A stretch of DNA of 40,828 bases from Granulosicoccus sp964437945 (GCA_964437945.1 CAYTJF010000016.1:1-40828); one strand, 5' to 3'. Numbered from the stretch's first letter, positions 16,564 through 25,531 are shown. Numbers and translations: made by a program. Notes: generated by a model not told the origin, from the letters alone.

Positions 16564-17550
16564 CTATTTTCCAGTTTGAATCAATATCTGTTTCCATATC
16601 GCGATCTCGTCATACAATGTACACTCGCGACGTATCGATGAACCGTCGTTTCCAAACGGGCCAAATTCAGCATGCGACAAACCCATCACATGGACCTTCG
16701 CACCGGTTGGCTTACCAAAAGCACCCCAACCATCATGCACACCATCAAGTGACCAGCGAATGGCTGCTCGCGGAGGCAGAATATTCGCATCCATACCAAT
16801 CTGATGATGAATAGTGAACGTCGCACCCGGAAATGATGAGCGCAAGGCCAACCAGAATTGTGAAACCGAATCGTGCGATAGTCCTGACAGTCCTCCGGGA
16901 TATTCGGTCAACACGGCGCGATCGTAGGCATCGGTTACAACGGAAAATTCTTTCTCCATCATACGGTTTATAACGGATGCATATTTTGCACCCCACGCAT
17001 TGTCGTTACCAGTTCCAACGTAATCACCTTTGATATCGTTCTCAGGTGTAAAAGGTTTTGGACAGTTTTCCGGGCCACCTTCACTTCGTATTAGTTTTTT
17101 TGCAAACGCACGAGGCTCACCGCCGAGCTGTCGGACGATACCGCCATAGTCACGAATCAACCATTCATCGAAAATAGTGTTGTCTTTGGCCGCACAATCA
17201 GCGATAACACGAATCTTGAATGACTTGCCTGACGCTTTACCAAACAGACCATCGCGACTGTGCGTGCCAGTAGTTATAATCCGGTGCGATGAAAGCAACT
17301 GCGTTTCAGGTGTGCCAGACCAGATAACGTCCTCGCCAAACAATTGTCTGTCTGGAAACTCATTAACAGTTGCCATAGTTGAAGCAATGACTTCCTGATT
17401 ACCACGTTGAATGCCCATGGGCGAACGTACAGGAATGTCTTCGGCATAATAATGATTTAGCGTCCCGATGCCCCGTTCTTCCCAGATCTCTTTGGTAATG
17501 CCAATAATGTAGTCTGGGAAATCTGTCCACCGATTGTCAAAATTCTTGAT
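16564..17550 (-). CDS. Nuclear transport factor 2 / SnoaL-like protein (large, two-part)
   Basis: A protein of about 328 residues with NTF2/SnoaL-like sequence in both halves (IWEERGIGTLNHYYAEDI near the N-terminus; MMEKEFSVVTDAYD, GLSHDSVSQFWLALRSSFPG, PRAAIRWSLDGVHDGWG later). These cone-shaped barrels serve as polyketide-cyclase-like, isomerase or dehydratase scaffolds. The first standard start is the ATG at 17418, but the frame stays open upstream and reads like real protein (KNFDNRWTDFPDYI, then GITKEIWEERG). That stretch has no ATG, GTG or TTG before the stop at 17587-17589. An ATC at 17548-17550 sits 8 nt after a perfect GGAGG (17559-17563) and would begin the protein at I/M-K-N-F-D. 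I take that as the most likely start. It overlaps the lacI stop by 14 bases in another frame. Confidence 0.75.
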   Translation of the reverse strand: MKNFDNRWTDFPDYIIGITKEIWEERGIGTLNHYYAEDIPVRSPMGIQRGNQEVIASTMATVNEFPDRQLFGEDVIWSGTPETQLLSSHRIITTGTHSRDGLFGKASGKSFKIRVIADCAAKDNTIFDEWLIRDYGGIVRQLGGEPRAFAKKLIRSEGGPENCPKPFTPENDIKGDYVGTGNDNAWGAKYASVINRMMEKEFSVVTDAYDRAVLTEYPGGLSGLSHDSVSQFWLALRSSFPGATFTIHHQIGMDANILPPRAAIRWSLDGVHDGWGAFGKPTGAKVHVMGLSHAEFGPFGNDGSSIRRECTLYDEIAIWKQILIQTGK

Positions 17551-18565
17551 TTGTCCATCCTCCGGGTACTTTGGCTGATTTTCTGATCATCAGTGGCCCG
17601 TCAAATTCAGCTCGTCTAGGCACCGTATCTGTTTGTTCTATGTTATCCATGAGTATTTTCAACGTTTCACTAACCATCTGGTTCAATGGTTGGCGAATGG
17701 TGGTTAATGCAAAGCTTGGCCAGCTGGCAAGATCTACATCGTCATAACCAACAATTGATACGTCCTCTGGTACCTTCAAACCAAATTCATCTCGAATGCA
17801 TTCCATAACAGCCAGGGCCATATGATCGTTACCAACAAAAACGGCATCTGGAATAGTTGATTTACTAAACATAGTGCGCGCGGCAGATTGTGCAGAGTCA
17901 AAGTGATAATTACCAACCTCCCGATCAAACAGTTTTACGCCCTGCTTTTCCAGTTCTCGCATAAAGCCCAATTCTCTGTCGCGTTGCGTGGACGCTCCCT
18001 CCCAACCAGCAATATGGGCAATACGTTGGTGGCCACCAGCGATGAGGAACTGTGCAACTTTTCGACCACCTCGTTCATTATCCGACGTTACGGCAGACAG
18101 CTTGTCGTCGTCTTGACGACGATTGAACAACACAACCGGCACACCCGCCGTATCGCATCGTGTCGCCAGATCTGACGACATCGATGCTGAAGCCATGACT
18201 ATGCCTTCTACTTGATAGTCCAGCAATTCGTCCAGCAATTGATCAACGTTGTCGTTTGTCATTGTGGCCATAAACACAAGAACGTGATATCCCTGCGCTT
18301 GTAAAGACAATGATAGTTTTTCCAGGGCTTCGGGGTAAAACTGGTTCTCAAGATACGCAACCACAACACCGATGATTTTGGATTTACCGGTAATTAAAGA
18401 ACGCGCCAATACATTCGGTCTGTAGCCCAATTCATCAGCAGCCTTTAATACTTTTTCCGTCATTGCAGGTGATGCACTTGCACCAGGTGAGAAAACACGA
18501 CTTACTGCCGATTGACTAACGCCTGCCTTGCTTGCTACGTGTTGAGATGTAATAGCCTCTTTCAA
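17537..18565 (-). CDS. LacI-family transcriptional regulator
   Basis: A 342-residue LacI/GalR-type regulator. The N-terminal DNA-binding headpiece is ITSQHVASKAGVSQSAVSRVF, with the hinge helix around YRPNVLARSLITGKS. The periplasmic-binding-protein-like effector domain runs from KIIGVVVAYLENQFYP to RRAEFDGPLMIRKSA, including VGYDDVDLASWPSFALTTIRQP. This domain suggests a sugar-like effector. The start is a TTG at 18565, 2 bases after the stop of the SDR gene (TAA CA TTG); no later start keeps the helix-turn-helix, so it is translationally coupled. The last eleven residues (KVPGGWTNQEF) extend past the usual family end and overlap the next gene. Its likely operator is the 16-bp palindrome at 25679-25694. 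Confidence 0.92.
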   Translation of the reverse strand: MKEAITSQHVASKAGVSQSAVSRVFSPGASASPAMTEKVLKAADELGYRPNVLARSLITGKSKIIGVVVAYLENQFYPEALEKLSLSLQAQGYHVLVFMATMTNDNVDQLLDELLDYQVEGIVMASASMSSDLATRCDTAGVPVVLFNRRQDDDKLSAVTSDNERGGRKVAQFLIAGGHQRIAHIAGWEGASTQRDRELGFMRELEKQGVKLFDREVGNYHFDSAQSAARTMFSKSTIPDAVFVGNDHMALAVMECIRDEFGLKVPEDVSIVGYDDVDLASWPSFALTTIRQPLNQMVSETLKILMDNIEQTDTVPRRAEFDGPLMIRKSAKVPGGWTNQEF

Positions 18566-18567
18566 TG

Positions 18568-19332
18568 TTAGCCCGCCGTCCAGCCGCCATCAACCAACAA
18601 AGAAGAACCGGTGATAAGCGCCGAGGCATCACCGGCGAGAAAGACCACTGCACCCATAATGTCTTCCACCTCTCCAACCCGACCAAGTTTGATTTTCTCC
18701 TCCAACCACGATACTTTTTCAGGATCATCAAACGTGGGCTTGGTCATTGGCGTTCTAATAAACGTTGGGCACACAGTATTCACTCGTATGTGATGTGGAC
18801 CCAATTCAATGGCCATTGATTTGGTAAACCCTTCAACCGCATGCTTGGTAGCACAATAAACCGCACGATCAATACCACCTACGTGCGCCATTTGCGATGA
18901 AATATTCATCAGTGAGCCTGGCTTTTTGGCGATCAGTAATTGTTTAGCAATAGCCTGGGTAATGAAATAGGCAGACTTAACATTAAGATCGGTAACAAAA
19001 TCATAGTCCGCCAGATTGGTATCAACGGCTGCACTGTGTCGTGCACCACCTGCGCTATTAACGAGGATATCAATCGTGTCCTGTTCGGCTATGGTTGCTT
19101 GGGATTGTTCTATGTCGGTAATATCCATCGGTACGGCTTCCGCCTGCAAACCTTTGGCAAGCATGCTATCTACACACTCTGACAAGGTATCCGCTGATCT
19201 GGCGGCCAGTAACACATGAGCGCCAGCTTCCGCTAATGCCGCAGCGGCACCAAGACCAATACCTGATGATGCGCCAGTGACCAAAGCGCGTTTTCCGTCG
19301 AGCCGGAATGAAGGCGTGCTGGGAAGTTGCAT
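18568..19332 (-). CDS. SDR-family oxidoreductase of the catabolic cluster
   Basis: A classical 254-residue short-chain dehydrogenase. It has TGASSGIG for cofactor binding, an arginine after beta-2 (AARSAD) that may favour NADP, NSAGG, the catalytic Ser in NISSQMA, YCATKHA (YxxxK) and a C-terminal ITGSSLLVDGG. The ATG at 19332 gives MQLPSTPSFRLDGKRALVTG, the usual length before the glycine motif, with AAAGAG as ribosome site. Further upstream in-frame codons run into the dehydrogenase gene and are not needed. It is placed between the HpsN-like dehydrogenase and lacI. It most likely oxidises or reduces a hydroxyl or keto group of the cluster's sugar or polyol. Confidence 0.9.
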   Translation of the reverse strand: MQLPSTPSFRLDGKRALVTGASSGIGLGAAAALAEAGAHVLLAARSADTLSECVDSMLAKGLQAEAVPMDITDIEQSQATIAEQDTIDILVNSAGGARHSAAVDTNLADYDFVTDLNVKSAYFITQAIAKQLLIAKKPGSLMNISSQMAHVGGIDRAVYCATKHAVEGFTKSMAIELGPHHIRVNTVCPTFIRTPMTKPTFDDPEKVSWLEEKIKLGRVGEVEDIMGAVVFLAGDASALITGSSLLVDGGWTAG

Positions 19333-19360
19333 GGCTAAACTCTTTAGTATAGTAAGTATC

Positions 19361-20689
19361 TTAAGTATCTGTTGATGACAACGGCTGGGCAGCTTCACCG
19401 TATGGCACGTTTCTGCCACCGTAACGCCTGACACGCACATTGCACTGCTCTGCGTGTCCTACAAAGCCTTCTAGAATACACAATCGTGAACCAACCTCGC
19501 CGATATGCACAGCGGCTGCGTCGGTCATGACTTTTTGATAGGAATGTGTTTTTAAAAATTTGCCTACCCACAAACCACCCGTGTAGCGACCGGCTTTCTC
19601 TGTAGGCAAGGTATGATTTGTGCCGATAACCTTATCGCCATTTGCCACGTTAGTCCGCGCTCCGAGAAACAATGCACCGTATGAATGCATGTTATCCAGA
19701 AACCAATCATCACGATCAGTCATCACCTGCACGTGTTCAAAGGCAATATCGTTGGCAGTATCGAGCATCTCTTCGTAGGTGTCGCACACGATGACTTCAC
19801 CATAGTCCCTCCAACTTACACCGGCCGTATCAGCGGTCGGCAACACATCCAACAGTCGGTCAATTTCCTGCAATGTATCGGTCGCCAGTTGCTCTGAATT
19901 AGTGATTAACACTGCTGGTGAGTTATAACCATGTTCAGCCTGTCCGAGTAAATCGGTGGCACAAATTTCTGCGTCTACCGTTGTATCTGCAATGACCAGG
20001 GTTTCGGTAGGACCTGCAAACAAATCGATTCCCACTCGACCATATAATTGTCGCTTGGCTTCCGCTACAAATGCATTACCCGGCCCAACCAGCATATGCA
20101 CAGGTTCAATCGTTTCTGTTCCAATAGCCATAGCACCGACGGCTTGAATACCTCCGAGCACATAAATTTCATGTGCGCCGCCCATGTGCATTGCCGCTAT
20201 AACCGCAGGATTGGGTTCGCCGTTAAACGGTGGTGTCATAGCCACAATACGAGGCACACCCGCAACGCTTGCAGTGGCTACCGACATATGTGCTGAAGCC
20301 ACCATGGGAAACTTACCTCCAGGCACATAACATCCGACCGATTGTACTGGAATATTTTTATGTCCCAGTATCACACCTGGCAACGTTTCTATTTCGATGT
20401 CTTGCATGGAAGCTCGTTGCGCTTGTGCAAAGCTTCGTACCTGATCCTGCGCAAATTTAACATCGGCCATTTCCTGAACGGTTAACTTTGCCATTAGTGC
20501 TTCGATATCAGCTTCGCTTAAGCGAAAACTGCTTGGTGAGTACTGATCGAATTTCTGCGACATTTCTTTAACAGCCGCATCACCTTTAGCTTCTATTTGT
20601 TCAAGTGACCGTGCGACGATGTCTTTTACATTACTTTTTTCTACCGCTCGTTCAGCCTCGGGCAACCCCTTTTTCAAATACTTGATCAT
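19361..20689 (-). CDS. HisD-fold dehydrogenase, HpsN-like (sulfopropanediol/polyol type)
   Basis: A 442-residue zinc- and NAD-dependent dehydrogenase of the histidinol dehydrogenase superfamily. Motifs include VGCYVPGG, ILGG-like YVLGGIQAVGAMA, VGPGNAFVAEAKRQLYG, LFAGPTETLVIAD, the metal Gln/His in LLGQAEHG, the catalytic Glu-His in FEHVQVMTDRDDWF, and GTNHTLPTEKAGRYTGGLWVGKFLK. It opens MIKYLKKG and ends with VRRYGGRNVPYG. These blocks resemble the HpsN type (3-sulfopropanediol dehydrogenase) rather than the HisD of histidine synthesis; no other his gene is present. Two successive oxidations of an alcohol to an acid are the family chemistry. The substrate here may be another polyol or sugar acid. 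Its ATG overlaps the upstream SnoaL stop by 4 bases. Confidence 0.85.
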   Translation of the reverse strand: MIKYLKKGLPEAERAVEKSNVKDIVARSLEQIEAKGDAAVKEMSQKFDQYSPSSFRLSEADIEALMAKLTVQEMADVKFAQDQVRSFAQAQRASMQDIEIETLPGVILGHKNIPVQSVGCYVPGGKFPMVASAHMSVATASVAGVPRIVAMTPPFNGEPNPAVIAAMHMGGAHEIYVLGGIQAVGAMAIGTETIEPVHMLVGPGNAFVAEAKRQLYGRVGIDLFAGPTETLVIADTTVDAEICATDLLGQAEHGYNSPAVLITNSEQLATDTLQEIDRLLDVLPTADTAGVSWRDYGEVIVCDTYEEMLDTANDIAFEHVQVMTDRDDWFLDNMHSYGALFLGARTNVANGDKVIGTNHTLPTEKAGRYTGGLWVGKFLKTHSYQKVMTDAAAVHIGEVGSRLCILEGFVGHAEQCNVRVRRYGGRNVPYGEAAQPLSSTDT

Positions 20690-21207
20690 GCTCCTTCTCC
20701 GAATGCACCAGGGTGATTCGGCACTTTTTCACCCTTATCAAATGCTTCCCAACCTTCACCGTTAAACACATCAACACCGAGCTGTGCCAGCACCGACGCA
20801 TAGTCCACCGACACCCAGTTATCTTTAATACGGCCGTCACTCACTTCCCAGAAATCCATATAAGCTATTTTTATGCGCTTACCGGTGGCAGCTATCCCCA
20901 TAAATTCACCGCTGTGAGTTGCTTCAATATGCCCAAAGCACGATGCCCATTCACCATCGACCAGAAATTTCTCTGTTATATAGGTTCGCTTCGTGAATGC
21001 GGCTCTTAGCGGTAATTGCCAATTATTACGGAACTGCTGGAGGTTCTGTTTTGTACCACAGCCGTAATTACCCATCCACCGAAAGTTTTCATGGAAATGT
21101 TTAGACATATCATTAGAGTTTTCACCCAGTGCGGCTTCCATCTCTTTTATAACGCGTAGCGTTTCTTTGGACTTCTCCTGATGCTCATCTGCACTTAGCT
21201 CAGACAT
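20686..21207 (-). CDS. SnoaL-like ester cyclase-family protein (small)
   Basis: A 173-residue NTF2-fold protein. SnoaL-type features are the N-terminal helix, FHENFRWMGNYGCGTKQNLQQF, the central SGEFMGIAATGKRIKIAYMDFWEVSDGRIKDNW strand pair typical of 'ester cyclase/SnoaL' proteins, and VSVDYASVLAQLGVD. It is clearly different from the larger SnoaL-like protein in the same cluster (only one barrel). The gene overlaps the ATPase gene by 8 bases and the dehydrogenase gene by 4, so it is tightly coupled to both. It could act as a lactonase, isomerase or dehydratase step; no catalytic assignment is safe. Confidence 0.82.
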   Translation of the reverse strand: MSELSADEHQEKSKETLRVIKEMEAALGENSNDMSKHFHENFRWMGNYGCGTKQNLQQFRNNWQLPLRAAFTKRTYITEKFLVDGEWASCFGHIEATHSGEFMGIAATGKRIKIAYMDFWEVSDGRIKDNWVSVDYASVLAQLGVDVFNGEGWEAFDKGEKVPNHPGAFGEGA

Positions 21208-22270
21208 TGCTGGTATCCTCGATTCTTATCCCCGATTCACTGTTAAACAGCTGACAAATAGAGGCAGGTACTGTTATACCTGCTTGTTCTCCGATGGCTA
21301 TGCGGTAGTCCTTGGCGGCTTTAACCGATACCAGTGCTCCAGCCACACGCATAGTTACCATCGTTGCCTCGCCCAACAACTCCATTGAGTACACTGGCGA
21401 CTGTATTGCCGCGTTTGCGTGCACATCAGCGACACTGGCATCTTCGGCTCTAAAGCCAAGCGTTACTTTTCCACTATGAGCTGTATTTAACCCATCGATA
21501 CGAACACCATCACTGGTAAAGCTACCGTTCTGTATCTCTCCATCAAGCAAATTCATTGCAGGTGAACCAATAAACGCAGCAACAAAAGTATTTTGCGGCT
21601 TATCATAAATTTCTACTGGTGTACCAACTTGCTGAACAACCCCCTGATTCATCACCACCACTCGGTCAGCCAATGTCATTGCTTCTATCTGATCGTGTGT
21701 TACGTATATCGTTGTTGTTGCAAGTGTGTTTTGCAAATTCTTGATTTGAGCACGCGTTGAGACACGCAACTTGGCATCAAGATTCGACAATGGCTCGTCC
21801 ATAAGAAACACAGTAGGTTCACGCACAATGGCACGCGCCAAAGCCACACGCTGTCTCTGTCCCCCTGACAACTCTGCCGGTCGACGATGGGTAAACTCAT
21901 TTAACTCCACCATATCAACAGCACGCTGTACACGCTCCTGATGTGTTGCTGGATTAGTCTTGCGCACTTTCAGCGGAAAACGTATGTTTTCCCAAACAGT
22001 CATATTGGGATACAAGCCGTAGCTCTGGAATACCATAGCAATGTCTCGATCTTTGGGTTCGAGCTTATTAACCATGCGATCCCCTATCCAGATTTCACCA
22101 GAGGTGGCGGTCTCTAATCCGGCAATCATTCGCATGGTTGTGGTCTTACCGCAACCAGATGGGCCGAGTAAAACCAGAAACTCTTTATCTGCAATGTCCA
22201 GATTGAATTCATGAACACCAACAAAGCTACCCCAACGCTTGCTGACATTTTTTAAACTAATACTGGCCAT
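21200..22270 (-). CDS. CUT1-type sugar ABC transporter ATPase (UgpC/MalK-like)
   Basis: A 356-residue ATPase. It has Walker A GPSGCGKTT, Q-loop MVFQSYGLYPNMTVWENI, signature LSGGQRQRVALARA, Walker B FLMDEPLSNLDAKLR, and the switch His in THDQIEAMTLADR. A C-terminal TOBE-type domain of about 120 residues follows. This architecture belongs to the MalK/UgpC/MsmX group that powers carbohydrate importers. It lies 5 bases after the second permease and overlaps the small SnoaL gene, completing a binding protein-permease-permease-ATPase set. Confidence 0.95.
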   Translation of the reverse strand: MASISLKNVSKRWGSFVGVHEFNLDIADKEFLVLLGPSGCGKTTTMRMIAGLETATSGEIWIGDRMVNKLEPKDRDIAMVFQSYGLYPNMTVWENIRFPLKVRKTNPATHQERVQRAVDMVELNEFTHRRPAELSGGQRQRVALARAIVREPTVFLMDEPLSNLDAKLRVSTRAQIKNLQNTLATTTIYVTHDQIEAMTLADRVVVMNQGVVQQVGTPVEIYDKPQNTFVAAFIGSPAMNLLDGEIQNGSFTSDGVRIDGLNTAHSGKVTLGFRAEDASVADVHANAAIQSPVYSMELLGEATMVTMRVAGALVSVKAAKDYRIAIGEQAGITVPASICQLFNSESGIRIEDTSNV

Positions 22271-22275
22271 CGCAC

Positions 22276-23160
22276 TTAACCTTTTACCGCACCAGCGGTC
22301 AAGCCGCTAACAATTTGTCGTTGAAAAAACATCACTAGAATAAACAGTGGTACCACGGCTGAAACTACCGCCGCTACGGCGAACATGACATTCCCTTCGG
22401 TTTGCGTGGTGCCCATAAAGCCAGCAATTTTAGGAATCATGGTTTGATTTTCTTTTGACAGCAACATGGCGGTTACCGCAAAGTCGTTGTAAGCCAATAA
22501 GAATGAAAAGAGTCCGGTGGTGATAACGCCTGGCCACATGACCGGCAAAATTACGTAGCGGAACGCTTTGAACGGTGTACACCCGTCAACCATGGCACTT
22601 TCATCCAATTCTCTCGGAATTTTTTGAAAAAATGAATGCAGCATCCACAATGTAAAAGGTTGGTTTATGGCAACCAATACGATAATCGTAGTCGATAGCT
22701 TGCCCCACAAACCCCACTCAAAAAATGGCAGAAGATAGCCTGCAACCAGCGTAATTGGTGGCATCGCACGAAACACCAACGCCAGGATCAACAGCCAGAA
22801 TGCATAACGAAAGCCCGAACGGGATAATGCGTAAGCGCCCAGCGTACCTATGGTTAGCGATGTGCATACAACAAACAGACACACTAATGCGGTATTGATT
22901 ACCGCTTTCCAAAAGTCTTCCTGAATCCAGGCACCTTCGTATCCGGCGCTGGTAAATGCGTCACCGTATTCACGGATGGTACGAATACCAGTGATCGCAT
23001 TCATCCAGTTCTCTTTGGAGAAAAAATCCAGCTCCACTTTAAAAGAACCCCACAGCGTCCAGAAAAACGGAAACGCAGCTATCAGCAACCAAAAAGCAAT
23101 GAATACACTGGATATAAATCGTAAGCTAAAGGACCGGTTCTGGACAATGGATGAAGTCAT
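22276..23160 (-). CDS. CUT1-type sugar ABC transporter permease 2 (MalG-like)
   Basis: An inner-membrane permease of 294 residues with about six helices. The N-terminal helix is FISSVFIAFWLLIAAFPFFWTLW and the cytoplasmic EAA loop is DESAMVDGCTPFKAFRYVILPVMWPG, the ATPase contact. The segment TLGAYALSRSGF is characteristic of MalG/UgpE-like partners. I chose the ATG at 23160 (MTSSIVQNRSF), which starts 1 base after the first permease ends and has GGAAAG as ribosome site. Earlier in-frame codons overlap that gene and encode cysteine- and histidine-rich sequence unlike the family. Confidence 0.92.
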   Translation of the reverse strand: MTSSIVQNRSFSLRFISSVFIAFWLLIAAFPFFWTLWGSFKVELDFFSKENWMNAITGIRTIREYGDAFTSAGYEGAWIQEDFWKAVINTALVCLFVVCTSLTIGTLGAYALSRSGFRYAFWLLILALVFRAMPPITLVAGYLLPFFEWGLWGKLSTTIIVLVAINQPFTLWMLHSFFQKIPRELDESAMVDGCTPFKAFRYVILPVMWPGVITTGLFSFLLAYNDFAVTAMLLSKENQTMIPKIAGFMGTTQTEGNVMFAVAAVVSAVVPLFILVMFFQRQIVSGLTAGAVKG

Positions 23161-23161
23161 A

Positions 23162-24187
23162 TTAAACTTTCCTTTCCCAGTCATGCCAGGTTCTGTACAG
23201 CACCGGTGAGAGAAGAATGACGACGCCAATTATCGTTAACACAGACGTGGTTGACGCAGACGAAAGTAGTCGAGATTCACCCCCAAGATCGGTAAATATA
23301 ATGGACGAAAGGGATGTTGCGTGTGCAGAGGCATTGAATCCTACAATAGGTTCAAATACTCGGAAATTATCCATTAATTGAATAAGCGCAACAAATGTCA
23401 CCAACGGTGTTAAATGCGGAATAACCACATAGCGTATCCGCTCCCATCGACTAGCGCCATCAATCATTGCTGATTCTAGCGTATCTTGCGGTAGGGTTTG
23501 TAAACCTGCATAGAAGACGACGAATGCGAACGGGGCTGAGTGCCACACGCCATACACCATCAACATAATCCAGGTAAGCGGCGTAGACGCCTTAAGTGAC
23601 AGATCAGGGTCGTTGAATAATACCTGCAAACTGCTACCAAGTATGCCCCGCGAATCTATCATCCAAAATAGAATCAACGACCCAACAAGTGGCGTGACGA
23701 TCATGGGCAGCAATGAAAAGAAAATAACCAGACCTTTTAATCTCTGGTGCAATGAATTGACTGCAATGGCAATCAGAAATCCAAGAATGATCAATAGCGG
23801 TGTAACTACAAATGTATAGGTAAGCGTAAAAATGATTGCACGATACAGGGGCAAGTTATACACCGCATCGTAGAAGTCTGAAAACGAATCGGTAGTACGC
23901 CAGGCAGTTGCAATTTCGGATGAAGCCAAATGGGCCCGGTTAAAGTAATTACCAAGACCTACAAACCGCCCTAGCGGTTTTTCCTCTTTTAGCTGAGCAG
24001 TAGCCTCAGCATCGACCATGGTGGCTTTTTTACAGCCAAAAAAGTCGCAATTCTCAACCTCTACAAATACTTGCTCATGATCGATATACAACGATTGGGT
24101 TACTACCGAGATAATCGGCAGAAATATAAACAACAGCATGGCGAGCGCTGTTGGAAGAAAAAACCAGAAAAAGGTACGGTGTTTCAA
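23162..24187 (-). CDS. CUT1-type sugar ABC transporter permease 1 (MalF-like)
   Basis: A 341-residue inner-membrane permease. TM1 is FFWFFLPTALAMLLFIFLPIISV, several further helices follow, and the EAA loop is LESAMIDGASRWERIRYVVIPHLTP. Between TM1 and TM2 lies a periplasmic segment of nearly 90 residues, longer than in most MalF-type partners apart from MalF itself. It has a cysteine pair (NCDFFGCKK) that could form a disulphide. It is preceded by a 105-base gap with an inverted repeat after the binding-protein gene and followed directly by permease 2. Confidence 0.92.
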   Translation of the reverse strand: MKHRTFFWFFLPTALAMLLFIFLPIISVVTQSLYIDHEQVFVEVENCDFFGCKKATMVDAEATAQLKEEKPLGRFVGLGNYFNRAHLASSEIATAWRTTDSFSDFYDAVYNLPLYRAIIFTLTYTFVVTPLLIILGFLIAIAVNSLHQRLKGLVIFFSLLPMIVTPLVGSLILFWMIDSRGILGSSLQVLFNDPDLSLKASTPLTWIMLMVYGVWHSAPFAFVVFYAGLQTLPQDTLESAMIDGASRWERIRYVVIPHLTPLVTFVALIQLMDNFRVFEPIVGFNASAHATSLSSIIFTDLGGESRLLSSASTTSVLTIIGVVILLSPVLYRTWHDWERKV

Positions 24188-24229
24188 CGCTATTCAACGA
24201 ATGTGAGAAGCATAGACAGAGTCAGTCAA

Positions 24230-24260
24230 CCGCTGGGGAATCGGAGCGACACCCCTGCGG
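24230..24260 (-). promoter_or_regulatory. Intercistronic stem-loop between binding protein and permease genes
   Basis: CCGCTGGGG (24230-24238) and CCCCTGCGG (24252-24260) pair at 8 of 9 positions with a 13-base loop. In transporter operons such hairpins often follow the binding-protein gene and lower expression of the membrane genes. There is no T tract. Confidence 0.5.
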
Positions 24261-24292
24261 TAAGTTTGACTTACACAAAGCTTATAAGAAAA

Positions 24293-25531
24293 TTATAAAA
24301 AGCCTTTTTCTTTAGCAGCCGTTTCGTAAGCAGCCTCGACATCAGCCAACGTTTTCTCAGCTGATTCTTTTCCTGAGAAGAAATCCGGTAGCTCGTCACC
24401 CAATGCTGTATGCAGCAGAGACTCATAAGGAATCATCGGATACGGCTGTGCACCAGCTTCGATAGTTGCAAACACTCCCGCAGAAGCCGGAGTAGGTTCA
24501 TAACCATCGATCATCCAAACAGCTTGAGTGGCCACTTCTTCGTTCATTATGCTTGGATCAATGGCGTTCACCATAGCCAGATAAGACGCTTCAGCATCTT
24601 CATCAGAAATGTTCGCTGCAATGGTCCAGCCATCCCACCAAAGTGTGGTTGCCGGGATGGAGCCACCACCAACGGTCAATGGATACGCAAGTACTGTGTT
24701 ATCGGCAACGCCAGGAGCGCTCTCTTCACCATCTAACAACGGTCCGGCGCGCGAACCCCACATTTGCATCATGGCAACGTTACCAGCCTTCCACTCAGCA
24801 TTGATTTCATTGTTATTCAAGGTAAGGAAATCAGGATTCATATGGTCGGTCAGCTCTTTCATTACATTAAGCGTGGCAATACCCATTTCGTTGTTGATGT
24901 TCGGCATTGCTGTATCGTCTTTGAAAAACGAGCCACCCATGCCAAGAAACATGTTGTTGAACTCCTGTGCAATGCCCCATCCTGCTGCATATGCTGCACC
25001 AAACGGGTACTTCATCAGATCCTTTTCTTTGATAATTTTCGAGGCTTCTAATACTTCTTCGTACGTTTTTGGCGGTTCAATACCAGCTTGCTCAAGAATG
25101 TCTTTTCTATAAACCAGATGTTGTGCATTCGCCATAAAACCGATGGCCATAGTGTTACCGCCAATCGATATCTTTTGTTTGTCATTGAAGTTGCCACCAT
25201 GCTTAGCAATCAAGTCGTCCAACGGGCGAATAAGGCCTTCATTCATGAGTGGTACGATCGATGAGTTAGCAACAATGGCCACCGTGTATTCGGCCGTTTC
25301 GCCAGACAGGCCCGGAACTTGAAGATCTTTGTGTTCTTTGGTTAGGTTGGTTGTTATTTCAACACCATCACCAGCACAGCTCTCGGCGCCAGCACCAACA
25401 GTTTGTATGGCCGGAAATTCATTGCCAATAATATTAACTCGACCACTGGTGATGTCACACGCAGCATAAGCCACGACCGATTGTGACATAACACCGGCAG
25501 CAATAAATGCTGCTTTTAAAACTCTATTCAT
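24293..25531 (-). CDS. CUT1-type sugar ABC transporter substrate-binding protein
   Basis: A 412-residue periplasmic binding protein. The signal peptide is MNRVLKAAFIAAGVMSQSVV plus AYA, with cleavage likely after residue 23 and no lipobox. The mature protein has the MalE/UgpB-type family layout: EFPAIQTVG early, LSGETAEYTVAIVANSSIVPLMNEGLIRPLDDL, MAIGFMANAQHLVYRKDILEQAGIEPPKTYEEVLEA, and the later AEWKAGNVAMMQMWGSRAG and GGGSIPATTLWWDGWTIAAN motifs. Family 1 binding proteins mostly take oligosaccharides, polyols or glycerol phosphates. GGAGG lies 5 bases before the ATG. A promoter with an embedded palindrome precedes the gene. Confidence 0.93.
   Translation of the reverse strand: MNRVLKAAFIAAGVMSQSVVAYAACDITSGRVNIIGNEFPAIQTVGAGAESCAGDGVEITTNLTKEHKDLQVPGLSGETAEYTVAIVANSSIVPLMNEGLIRPLDDLIAKHGGNFNDKQKISIGGNTMAIGFMANAQHLVYRKDILEQAGIEPPKTYEEVLEASKIIKEKDLMKYPFGAAYAAGWGIAQEFNNMFLGMGGSFFKDDTAMPNINNEMGIATLNVMKELTDHMNPDFLTLNNNEINAEWKAGNVAMMQMWGSRAGPLLDGEESAPGVADNTVLAYPLTVGGGSIPATTLWWDGWTIAANISDEDAEASYLAMVNAIDPSIMNEEVATQAVWMIDGYEPTPASAGVFATIEAGAQPYPMIPYESLLHTALGDELPDFFSGKESAEKTLADVEAAYETAAKEKGFL

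Noticed and set aside
19361..20689. Histidine-biosynthesis hisD
   Set aside because: No other his genes, and the sequence blocks and sugar-transport context point to the HpsN-like branch.
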